Shown: piece after piece, positions 42,764 to 50,547 of the stretch
Numbering within the stretch: position 1 is the stretch's first letter
How the letters are laid out: every line of letters begins with the position of its first letter
Origin: CAG-217 sp963642245
Lineage (GTDB): Bacteria > Bacillota > Clostridia > Oscillospirales > Acutalibacteraceae
Length of the DNA stretch: 64,000 bases
Assembly: GCA_963642245.1 (NCBI GenBank)
Contig: CAVIFY010000010.1
Span: 1-64,000 of the forward strand
Direction of reading: 5' to 3'
Notes under the pieces: model-generated
What the model saw: only the letters and a program-made list of their open reading frames with translations
What the model was told of the DNA's origin: nothing
The model's database searches: none
Made by a program: the position numbers and the translations under genes

Positions 42764-45334
42764 TTATTTGCTCAAAACAGCCTCCGGGCCGTTTGCCACC
42801 ATCTCTTTGATCTTGTGGCGGTCACGGTAGGCGCTGAGCAGAGTGGTTGCCAGGGTGAATACCACCATAATGGCGACCAGGATCAGCACATCCTTGGTGA
42901 CGCTGCCGTTCCAGGTGCCGGCCAGTGCTTCCTTAAACAGGCGCACGGAGTAGGTCATGGGCATGAACGGATACAACTTCTGGAAGAAGGTGGGGCAGGT
43001 CTCGATGGGGAAAGTGCCTGCGCAGGATGTCAGCTGCAAGATCAGCAGCAGCAGCGCAACGAACTTGCCTGCGTCTGCCAGGTGTACCAGGCAGAACTGG
43101 ATGATCGAGATAAAGGTCAGCGATACCAAGCAGCAGGACAGGTACAGCATACCCAGGTTGGCCACTTCAATGCCCAGTGCGTGGCGAATGACGAATGCCA
43201 GCAGCACTGCCTGGAGCAGACCCAGCAGCATGAATACGAATGCACGCAGCACCACATGGTCGCTGTCTTTAGACAGAATGCGAATTTTCTTTTGATAATC
43301 CAGGTAGATACCGAAGAAGATCATCAAACCGCCGACCCACAGAGACAGGCTCATAAAGTAGGGGGCGAATGCGGAGCCGTAGTTGGCTACCGGCTGCACA
43401 TGCTGGGTGTCGGTGGATACCGGCTCCTCGCTGTAATCCGCCAGGCCGTCCAGGGCTTTCAGCTGGTCGTTGGTGGAGGTCAGGTTCTCTTCCACGCCGT
43501 CCTTGGCGGTGTCTGTGCCGGCCTTTAATGCGGCGGCACCGGTGTTCAGCTTGGCAGCGCCGCTTTCCAGTTGAGAGGCACCGCTGTTCAGCTGGTTGAT
43601 ACCGCTTTGCAGCTGGGTCGCGCCGTTTTGAATGGTGGTGGTCTTGGTGTTGATCTGGTCAGAGCCGTCTGCCAGCTGGGCGGTGGCGGCTTTCAGTGCC
43701 TTTACGCCTGCCAGCAGGTCGCCTGCGCCGTTGTCCAGTGCGGTCACGCCGTTTGCCAGGGTGCCGGAGGAGGACAGCAGGGTGCCGGTGCCGTCTGCCA
43801 ACTGGTCTGCACCGGCGGCTACGGCGGCTGCGCCTGCGTTCAGCGCGGTATTGTTCTTTTCCAGGGTTTGCAGACCGGCTTGCAGCTTGGCAGTGCCGGC
43901 GTTCAGTTCCACGGTGCCGTCGTCTAACAGTTTTACACCGGCCTGTACCTGGCCGATACCCGCTTGCAGCTTTGCCATGCTCTTGGCAGAGTCGGTCTCC
44001 AGCAGCTGCACGCCCTGCTTTAAGGCGGTCAGACCGGCGTCGATCTGGCTCTTGCCCTGTTTCAGCTTGGCAAGCTCCGCTTTGCTTTCATCGGTGCTGC
44101 ACTGTTGCAGATACTGGCCCACCTGCTGCTGCACGGCGGTGTTGCTGATGTAGGGATATGCGCCGGTAAGCAGCTTTACGCTGGTCTCAAAGTTGGTGAT
44201 CAGGCTGTCTACACCGGCGGTGTAGGCGTTCAGCTGGGTGGTCATCTGGTCTACGCCGGTCTCCAGCTTCTTCTCTGCGGCAGCCAGGTCGGTGGCGCCG
44301 TCTGCGGACTGGGTCTTCAGGTCTACCAGGCCGTTTTCCAGATCGGTAATGCCGGACTGGAGCCGGGCAATGCCGTCCATCACATCGTCGCTGCCGGCAG
44401 CCGCGCCTGCCACGCCGTCGGTATATGTTTTCAGGTTGGTGCTCAGGGAGGCGGAGCCGTCTGCCAGAGCGGTGGCGCCGTCGTCCAGCTTCTTTACGCC
44501 GCTCTTCAGGGCGGGTACATTGTCGTTTAACTGCTGGGTGCCGTCCTTTAATGCGGCAGCGCCCTTTTGCAGCTTGGCGGCACCGGTGTCTACCTGGGTG
44601 GCACCGTCTGCCAGCTTGGCCGTACCGGCCTTAAAGACGGACAGGCCGCTGACCAGGTCCTTGCTGCCCTTTGCCAGCTTCTCTGTGCCCACATTCAGGC
44701 TGATGGTGGCGGTGGACAGCTGCTGGGTGCCGTCTTTTACGGAACCGGCGCCGTCAGACAGCTGCTGTAAGCCGTCTTTCAGGATCTCCAGTGCGTCCGG
44801 CACAGAGTAGAGCTTGTCGGTCAGGGTGGCGGTGATCTCTTTGTCTACCGCGCCGTTGACCGTCTCTTTAATGGTGGGCATCATGCCGCTCTCCAGGATC
44901 TGAGAGGCCAGGTAGTTGCGCTTTTGGTTGGCAACATACTGGATCTGGGCGTGCTGCTTTTTGGTGTTCTTAGAGGCAGTGGAGATGGAACTGGTCAAGT
45001 CTGCCGGGATCAGCACCTCGGCGTAATACTTGTCGTTCATCAGACCGTCCTTTGCGTCTGCCTCGCTGACAAAGTGGAAGTCCAGGGAGCCGTCCTCCAC
45101 TAAGTTATCACAAATTTCTTTACCTACATTGCGGTCTTTGCCGTTGATCTTGGCGCCTTTGTCCAGGTTGACCACCGCCACAGATACATCTTGCAAGCGG
45201 GAATACGGATCCCAGAATGCGTTCAGATAGAAGTAACTGTACATCAGCGGAATGATCAGCACGCCGATAATCACAGCGGCCTTGATGATGGTCTTTGCCA
45301 TCGGCTTTTTTTGCTTTTTCTGCTTCGTAGCCAC
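42764..45334 (-). CDS. YhgE/Pip family membrane protein with long coiled-coil repeats
   Basis: An 856-residue membrane protein with one N-terminal helix (about 12-34), a very long extracellular region and about six helices at the C-terminal end resembling an ABC-2 type permease. Between residues 200 and 600 an 11-residue pattern (L-x-x-G-x-x-x-L-x-x-G or similar) recurs dozens of times, forming a rod. Relatives include phage infection protein and YhgE; the role is unclear and may be export or cell-envelope related. GTG at 45334 follows AAAAGGAG with about 8 nt; no ATG has such a site. A TATACT -10 box lies at 45368-45373 (minus strand), with a near-palindrome GTAATTAGTTAC at 45392-45403. Confidence 0.88.
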   Translation of the reverse strand: MATKQKKQKKPMAKTIIKAAVIIGVLIIPLMYSYFYLNAFWDPYSRLQDVSVAVVNLDKGAKINGKDRNVGKEICDNLVEDGSLDFHFVSEADAKDGLMNDKYYAEVLIPADLTSSISTASKNTKKQHAQIQYVANQKRNYLASQILESGMMPTIKETVNGAVDKEITATLTDKLYSVPDALEILKDGLQQLSDGAGSVKDGTQQLSTATISLNVGTEKLAKGSKDLVSGLSVFKAGTAKLADGATQVDTGAAKLQKGAAALKDGTQQLNDNVPALKSGVKKLDDGATALADGSASLSTNLKTYTDGVAGAAAGSDDVMDGIARLQSGITDLENGLVDLKTQSADGATDLAAAEKKLETGVDQMTTQLNAYTAGVDSLITNFETSVKLLTGAYPYISNTAVQQQVGQYLQQCSTDESKAELAKLKQGKSQIDAGLTALKQGVQLLETDSAKSMAKLQAGIGQVQAGVKLLDDGTVELNAGTAKLQAGLQTLEKNNTALNAGAAAVAAGADQLADGTGTLLSSSGTLANGVTALDNGAGDLLAGVKALKAATAQLADGSDQINTKTTTIQNGATQLQSGINQLNSGASQLESGAAKLNTGAAALKAGTDTAKDGVEENLTSTNDQLKALDGLADYSEEPVSTDTQHVQPVANYGSAFAPYFMSLSLWVGGLMIFFGIYLDYQKKIRILSKDSDHVVLRAFVFMLLGLLQAVLLAFVIRHALGIEVANLGMLYLSCCLVSLTFISIIQFCLVHLADAGKFVALLLLILQLTSCAGTFPIETCPTFFQKLYPFMPMTYSVRLFKEALAGTWNGSVTKDVLILVAIMVVFTLATTLLSAYRDRHKIKEMVANGPEAVLSK

Positions 45335-45465
45335 AACTAAAACTCCTTTTCCAAAAATTCTACACATAGTATATGACCGCGATAACGATTTGTAATTAGT
45401 TACTTGGGACAAAATGCCTAAAAATTTGACAAGTGCAATAAAATGTACAAAAACTGCAAAAAAGC

Positions 45466-45505
45466 GCAAAAAACGGACAGCTACCACGGCTGTCCGCTCT
45501 TTTAT
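45466..45505 (-). terminator. Terminator of the Na/Pi-RR-HK operon
   Basis: GAGCGGACAGC and GCTGTCCG form a stem, followed by a T-run on the minus strand. Confidence 0.8.
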
Positions 45506-45522
45506 ATAGATTATATACCATA

Positions 45523-46536
45523 TTATTCCGGGAAGTGGACGGTAATGGTCGTGCCTTGGCCCTCCCGACTGTCCAGCTCCACCGGTGCGTCGTGCACCTG
45601 GGCAATGTGCTTAACGATCGCCAGGCCCAGCCCGGTGCCGCCGGTCTCCTTGCTGCGGCTTTTGTCCACCCGGAAGAAGCGCTCAAAGATCCGCTCCCGG
45701 TACTTTTCCGGTATGCCGATACCGGTGTCTGCCACCTGCAAGGCGGCGCCGTTCTGCTCCGGGCGCAGGGTCACGGTGACGCTGCCCCGGGGCTTATTGT
45801 ACCGAATGGCGTTGTCGCACAGGTTATAGAGCAGTTCCTCCAGCAGGCTTTTGTTGCCCTTAATGTAAATGGGCGCCTCCGGTGCTGCAAGGCGCAGATC
45901 CACCGTGCGGCTTTGGGCGTTGATCTGCAGGGACTGCACGCAGTCGGTTGCCAACTCTGTTAAATTCACTTCTTCAAAGAGGATCTCGCCGTCGCTCTCC
46001 TCCAACTGGGACAGCTGGATAATATCCTCCGCCAGGGACACCAGCCGCAGCGCCTGCTTGCGAATGGTGTGGGCAAAGGGCTGTATATCCTCCGGCCGGG
46101 CCATACCGTTTTCGATCAGCTCGGCGTAACCGGCAATGGAGGTCAGCGGGGTTTTCAACTCGTGGGACACATTGGCGGTAAATTGCTTTTTCTGCTTTTC
46201 CAGCTGGCGCTTTTTTTCATTATTGGCCTGGATCTTCTCCACAAAGGGGCGCAGTTCCTTGTCCGTTTGCACCCGGTCAATGTGGTCGATGTGCTCGCCC
46301 AGCTGCTCCAGCGGCTGGATAATGGCGCCGGTAATGGCGTAGCTGACGGGCACGGACGCCCCCAGCACCGCCGCTAAAATGCCCAGCACATAGGGCAGTT
46401 CCTTGCGCACAATGGCGCCGGTAAAGGCCCCGGTGTTGCCGTGGGCCACCGTCAGCGCCAGGGTGATGAGTACCACCGTGGCGATCACCGCCAGGGCGGT
46501 AAAGCAAAATACACGGAAAAAGACTTTCTTACGCAT
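45523..46536 (-). CDS. Sensor histidine kinase (PhoR-like)
   Basis: A 337-residue membrane kinase with two helices (about 10-30 and 48-72) enclosing a short outside loop, then a linker and the kinase core. The phosphorylated His is His125 in NVSHELKTPLTS. The N box NLCDNAIRYN, the G1 box ADTGIGIP and the G2 box GGTGLGLAIVK are all intact. The short sensor suits indirect phosphate sensing as in PhoR. It lies 2 nt after the response regulator gene. Confidence 0.93.
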   Translation of the reverse strand: MRKKVFFRVFCFTALAVIATVVLITLALTVAHGNTGAFTGAIVRKELPYVLGILAAVLGASVPVSYAITGAIIQPLEQLGEHIDHIDRVQTDKELRPFVEKIQANNEKKRQLEKQKKQFTANVSHELKTPLTSIAGYAELIENGMARPEDIQPFAHTIRKQALRLVSLAEDIIQLSQLEESDGEILFEEVNLTELATDCVQSLQINAQSRTVDLRLAAPEAPIYIKGNKSLLEELLYNLCDNAIRYNKPRGSVTVTLRPEQNGAALQVADTGIGIPEKYRERIFERFFRVDKSRSKETGGTGLGLAIVKHIAQVHDAPVELDSREGQGTTITVHFPE

Positions 46537-46538
46537 GA

Positions 46539-47213
46539 TCAGTCACCGATCTTGTAGCCCACATTGCGAATGGTCTTAATGGCGTCGCCGGCGGTGCCCA
46601 GCTTTTTGCGCAGGGACTGGATATGTACATCCACCGTGCGGTTGCCGTGCTCAAAGTCGTAGCCCCAAATCTTCTCCATCAGGGAGTCGCGGGTGAGCAC
46701 AATGCCCTGGTTCTTTACCAGGTACTTGAGAATTTCGTATTCTTTATAGGTCAGCTCCACCTCGCTGCCGTCCACCTGCACGGTGTGGCGGCTCTCGTCA
46801 ATGCGAATGGCGCCGTAGGTCAGGTCTTCTTTCTTTACCCGGTCAATGCGGCGCAGCAGCGCCTTTACCCGGGAGATCAGTTCCATCACCCCAAAGGGCT
46901 TGGTAATATAGTCGTCGGCGCCGGAGTCCAGCCCCTTGACCGCGTCGATCTCGCCAGTCTTAGCGGTGACCAGGATCACCGGCAGCTTGCTGTAAGCGGG
47001 GGTGGAACGAATGGTCTCCAGCACTTTCAGTCCGTCCGTGCCCGGCAGCATAATGTCCAGCAGGATCAGATCCGGCAGGCGGCTCTCCATCTGGGCAAAG
47101 AAATCCCGGCTGTTTTCAAACCCCACGGTCTCAAACCCGGCGTTCTTCAGCGCATAGCTTTCCAGCTCCCGAATACTGGCGTCGTCCTCTACAATATAGA
47201 TCTTTTGGCTCAC
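46539..47213 (-). CDS. OmpR/PhoB-family response regulator
   Basis: A 224-residue regulator with a receiver domain (Asp53 phospho-acceptor in LLDIMLPG, Lys near 103) and a C-terminal winged helix (about 125-224, LTYKEYEILKYLVKNQGIVLTRDSLMEKIWG). GTG at 47213 is placed 9 nt behind AGGAGG. The operon order and PHO-box-like repeats before the first gene support a PhoP-like phosphate role (inference). Confidence 0.93.
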   Translation of the reverse strand: MSQKIYIVEDDASIRELESYALKNAGFETVGFENSRDFFAQMESRLPDLILLDIMLPGTDGLKVLETIRSTPAYSKLPVILVTAKTGEIDAVKGLDSGADDYITKPFGVMELISRVKALLRRIDRVKKEDLTYGAIRIDESRHTVQVDGSEVELTYKEYEILKYLVKNQGIVLTRDSLMEKIWGYDFEHGNRTVDVHIQSLRKKLGTAGDAIKTIRNVGYKIGD

Positions 47214-47255
47214 ACCGTCACCTCCTGCTCCTTTTAGCATAGCAAAAATCCGGCC

Positions 47256-49022
47256 TTAGCGCAATGCGTATTTGCGCAAATAATCCTCAAAGCTTTCCAT
47301 AAACCGGGCATTCTCCTGGCTCTTCACGCTCTTTAAGTAGCGGTGGGTCTGGTAGCTGCCCTGGCTCAACTCGATAATGCACACGGCCAGGTTGGAGCAG
47401 TGGTCCGCAATGCGCTCAAAGCTGTTGATAATGTCAAAGAACAGCATACCGTTCTCAATGGTGCATTCCCCGGCCTGCAAGCGCTTGGTGTGGCGGGCGC
47501 GCAGCTCTGCCTTTAAGTTGTCGATCACCTGCTCCAGCGGCTCAATGGTCCGGGCGGCGGCCACATCGTTCTCAATAAAGGCGTTGGTGGCCTTGGTGAT
47601 GATCTCCTGCACGGCGCTGCTCATTACTTCCAATTCCTTGGAGGCTTCCTTGGAGAAGTGGATCTTGTCCTCGTGCATGGTGCGCTTGGTCTTTAGAATA
47701 TTCACTGCGTAGTCGCCGATCCGCTCAAAGTTGCCGATGGCGTGGGACAGCTTGCTCACCTGCATACTGTCCTCCAGGGTCAGCTGCATACTGCTGATCT
47801 TCACCAGGTAGGTCTCCAACTCGTCCTCAAAGGCGTCCAGCGCCTTCTCATTTTGGCGAATGGTCTCGCTGTCTTTCTTATTATATACCCGGATAAAGCC
47901 CAGGGACATCAAGGTGTTCTTCTGGGCCAGGCGTGCCATATCGTTGGTGCGCTCCCGGCACTTCTCAATGGCAAAGGACGGGGACATCAGGAAACGCTCC
48001 TCCACCAGTGCGTCGCTGTCTGCGGCAGCGGGCTGGGTCTCGTCTGCCTTGTCCCGCACGATCAGGCAGGACAGCTTTTCCAGCTGCTTGCCAAAGGGGA
48101 ACAGCAGTACGGTGCAGAATACATTGAATGCGGTGTGAATGGCGGCAATGTCCGCGCCGTTCACAGCCTGATCCATAAAGGCAAAGTGGAAGATGGCGTT
48201 GGCGCCGTAGAACAGTGCCATACCGCACACCACGCCGATAATGTTAAAGGTCAGGTGGATCACAGCGGTGCGCTTAGCGTTCTTGTTGGTGCCGATACTG
48301 GAGATCAGTGCCGTAATGCAGGTGCCGATATTCTGCCCCAGGATAATGGGGAATGCTGCGCCCACGGAGATGGCCCCGGTGGCGGACAGTGCCTGCAAAA
48401 TACCTACGGAGGCGGAAGAACTCTGAATAATGGCGGTAAGGATCATACCCACCAGCACGCCCAGAATGGGGTTGGAGAACATGGTGAACACGCCGGTAAA
48501 GGCCGGATCGCTCTCCAGCGGTGCCACAGCCCCGCTCATAGCCTCCATGCCGAACATCAGAGTAGAGAAGCCCAGGAGAATGGAGCCCATCTCCTTTTTC
48601 TTCTCGCTTTTGCAGAACATATAAAGCACAATGCCGATCAGCGCCAGCACCGGGGAGAAGGTGCTGGGTTTCAGCATAGTCAAGAAGATATTGCTGCTCT
48701 CGATCCCGGTTAGGGACAGCAGCCAGGAGGTGATACAGGTGCCGATGTTGGCGCCCATAATAATGCCCACCACCTGGTTCAGTGCCATAATGCCGGAGTT
48801 TACAAAGCCCACGGCCATGACGGTCACGGCGCTGGAGGACTGGATAACGGCCGTAACGCCGGCGCCCAGCAGCACGCCCTTAATGCGGTTGTTGGTCATT
48901 TTTTCCAGCACGGACTCGAATTTGCCGCCGCCCATTTTTTCCAGGCCGCCGCCCATTACATTCATACCAAAGAGGAAGAGGGCCAGGCCGCCGATCAGGC
49001 TTAAGAAGTTGAAAATTGTCAT
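47256..49022 (-). CDS. Na+/phosphate cotransporter with C-terminal PhoU-like domain
   Basis: A 588-residue transporter with two inverted repeats holding the QSSSA motif (AVIQSSSAVTV near 60, AIIQSSSASVG near 200), typical of NptA/PNaS proteins. A cytoplasmic PhoU-like helical domain (about 360-570) follows. It imports inorganic phosphate with sodium. Start ATG 49022 has a modest GGGG site, while the open frame extends further to 49082. It is the first gene of the phosphate-type two-component operon. Confidence 0.92.
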   Translation of the reverse strand: MTIFNFLSLIGGLALFLFGMNVMGGGLEKMGGGKFESVLEKMTNNRIKGVLLGAGVTAVIQSSSAVTVMAVGFVNSGIMALNQVVGIIMGANIGTCITSWLLSLTGIESSNIFLTMLKPSTFSPVLALIGIVLYMFCKSEKKKEMGSILLGFSTLMFGMEAMSGAVAPLESDPAFTGVFTMFSNPILGVLVGMILTAIIQSSSASVGILQALSATGAISVGAAFPIILGQNIGTCITALISSIGTNKNAKRTAVIHLTFNIIGVVCGMALFYGANAIFHFAFMDQAVNGADIAAIHTAFNVFCTVLLFPFGKQLEKLSCLIVRDKADETQPAAADSDALVEERFLMSPSFAIEKCRERTNDMARLAQKNTLMSLGFIRVYNKKDSETIRQNEKALDAFEDELETYLVKISSMQLTLEDSMQVSKLSHAIGNFERIGDYAVNILKTKRTMHEDKIHFSKEASKELEVMSSAVQEIITKATNAFIENDVAAARTIEPLEQVIDNLKAELRARHTKRLQAGECTIENGMLFFDIINSFERIADHCSNLAVCIIELSQGSYQTHRYLKSVKSQENARFMESFEDYLRKYALR

Positions 49023-49077
49023 CGGATATACCCCGCTGTTTTTTGTTTTTGTTTTGTCTTTTATTTTGTTCCCACTT

Positions 49078-49131
49078 AGCATATAGGAAGTCTGTTAAGT
49101 TTGAATTCGGCCAATGTTAAATTTGGGTTAA
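49078..49131 (-). promoter_or_regulatory. PHO-box-like direct repeats before the Na/Pi cotransporter
   Basis: On the minus strand, TTAACC (49126-49131), TTAACA (49115-49120) and TTAACA (49093-49098) lie 11 and 22 bp apart. That is the 11-bp phasing of PhoP boxes (TTAACA-N5). The third of four expected copies (around 49104-49109) is not conserved. A -10-like TATGCT is at 49078-49083. Confidence 0.65.
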
Positions 49132-49195
49132 ATGTTCTGCGACAAAAGACCGGGTATTTTGTCGGAAAGTGCGGGAATTTGGCTGTAAACGGTGG

Positions 49196-49224
49196 TTGAC
49201 GATTGGCAGCGAGTATGGTATAGT
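49196..49224 (+). promoter_or_regulatory. Promoter of the GntR-ABC operon
   Basis: TTGACG (49196-49201) and TATAGT (49219-49224) are 17 bp apart. Confidence 0.8.
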
Positions 49225-49230
49225 CATAGT

Positions 49231-49249
49231 GTACTACTGCGTGTAGTAC
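49231..49249 (+). promoter_or_regulatory. YtrA-type GntR operator
   Basis: GTACTAC-N5-GTAGTAC is a perfect inverted repeat at the predicted transcription start, suited to a dimeric GntR repressor. It probably gives autoregulation of the operon. Confidence 0.8.
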
Positions 49250-49277
49250 AGAGAACGAAGAAAAGGAGCGTGCACGG

Positions 49278-49655
49278 TTGTTTCATATAGATAATCGCAG
49301 TCGGGTGCCCATTCACCAGCAGCTGCAAGCGCAGATCGTGCGGTATGTGTCCCTGGGGCTGTTGCAGCCGGACCAGCAGCTGCCGTCGGTGCGTGCCATG
49401 GCACAGCAACTGGGCATTAACCCCAACACGGTACAAAAGGCTTACGCCGCTTTAGAGATGAACGGCGTGATCTACACAGTGGCCGGGCGGGGCGCCTTTA
49501 TTTCGCCGGAGGAGGACCAGCTGTCCCAGTTTAAGAAGCTGGCGGCAGATCGCTTTGCCGCAGCGGTACAGGCGGCGGCAGACTCCGGCCTGACCCGGCA
49601 GGAGCTGGGGCAGATCGTAGAAGAACAGATGGAGAGGAGGGACCGAGATGATTGA
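49278..49655 (+). CDS. GntR family regulator, YtrA subfamily
   Basis: A 125-residue repressor with a winged helix (about 8-75, PIHQQLQAQIVRYVSLGLLQPDQQLPSVRAMAQQLGINPNTVQKAY) and a short helical tail for dimerisation. TTG at 49278 is served by AAAAGGAG. It overlaps the ATPase gene by 8 nt. YtrA proteins usually control ABC transporters that respond to cell-wall-active compounds. Confidence 0.93.
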   Translation: MFHIDNRSRVPIHQQLQAQIVRYVSLGLLQPDQQLPSVRAMAQQLGINPNTVQKAYAALEMNGVIYTVAGRGAFISPEEDQLSQFKKLAADRFAAAVQAAADSGLTRQELGQIVEEQMERRDRDD

Positions 49656-50547
49656 AATTCAAGATGTGACGAAGCAGTTTGACTGCGTGACCGCGCTGCG
49701 CCATTTGACGCTGGAGGTGCAGGACGGCTCCGTTTTCGGCCTGGTAGGCTCTAACGGCGCCGGCAAGTCCACGCTCCTGCGCATTTTGGCCGGTGTGTAT
49801 CGGCCGGACGGCGGGCGAGTGCTCATTAACGGCCAGGCGCCTTTTGAGAACGAGCAGGTCAAGCGCAGCACCGTATTTATCTCGGACTTTCCGTATTTTG
49901 CCCCCACCGCCACCGTGCGGCGGCTGGCACGGCTGTACCGCAGTGTGTACCCCGGGTGGAGCCAGGACTATTTTGCCCGGATGGAAAAGCTGTTTCCCAT
50001 TTCCTTTGACGCCCGGCTGGGCAAGATGAGCAAGGGTATGCAGCGCCAGGCGGCGATCCTGCTGGGGCTGTCCACCCAGCCCAGCTGTATTTTGTTTGAC
50101 GAGATCTTTGACGGCCTGGACCCGGTGGTGCGGGAGCTGGTAAAGAAGCTGTTGGTGGACTTTGTGGCGGAGAACGGCGCGTCTGTGATGATCGCCAGCC
50201 ACAATTTGCGAGAGCTGGAAGATGTGTGCGACCATGTGGGGCTGCTCCATCGGGGCGGTGCCTTGTGCGAGGACGATCTGGACCGGCTGAAGCTGGGGAT
50301 CACCCGCTTGCAGTTTGCGCTGGTGGACCCGGCGGATTTTGAAACGGTGCGCCCGGGGCTGAATTTGCTCAAATGCAGCCAGCAGGGCAAGCTGTTTGAG
50401 GTGACGGTGCGGGGCACCGAGGCAGAGACTTTGGCGCAGGTGCAGGGGCTGCACCCGCTGTTTTGCGAGACCCTGCCCATTACACTGGAAGAATTATTTA
50501 TCAGCGAAATGGAGGTGGCCGGTTATGACATCGACAAGGTCATCTAA
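49648..50547 (+). CDS. ABC transporter ATP-binding protein
   Basis: A 299-residue ATPase with Walker A GSNGAGKST near 34-42, signature MSKGMQRQ (a variant of LSGGQ, common in YtrB types) near 130, Walker B CILFDEIFDGLD near 149 and the switch His in SHNLRE near 191. It is made next to the permease gene, overlapping it by 23 nt. Confidence 0.94.
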   Translation: MIEIQDVTKQFDCVTALRHLTLEVQDGSVFGLVGSNGAGKSTLLRILAGVYRPDGGRVLINGQAPFENEQVKRSTVFISDFPYFAPTATVRRLARLYRSVYPGWSQDYFARMEKLFPISFDARLGKMSKGMQRQAAILLGLSTQPSCILFDEIFDGLDPVVRELVKKLLVDFVAENGASVMIASHNLRELEDVCDHVGLLHRGGALCEDDLDRLKLGITRLQFALVDPADFETVRPGLNLLKCSQQGKLFEVTVRGTEAETLAQVQGLHPLFCETLPITLEELFISEMEVAGYDIDKVI

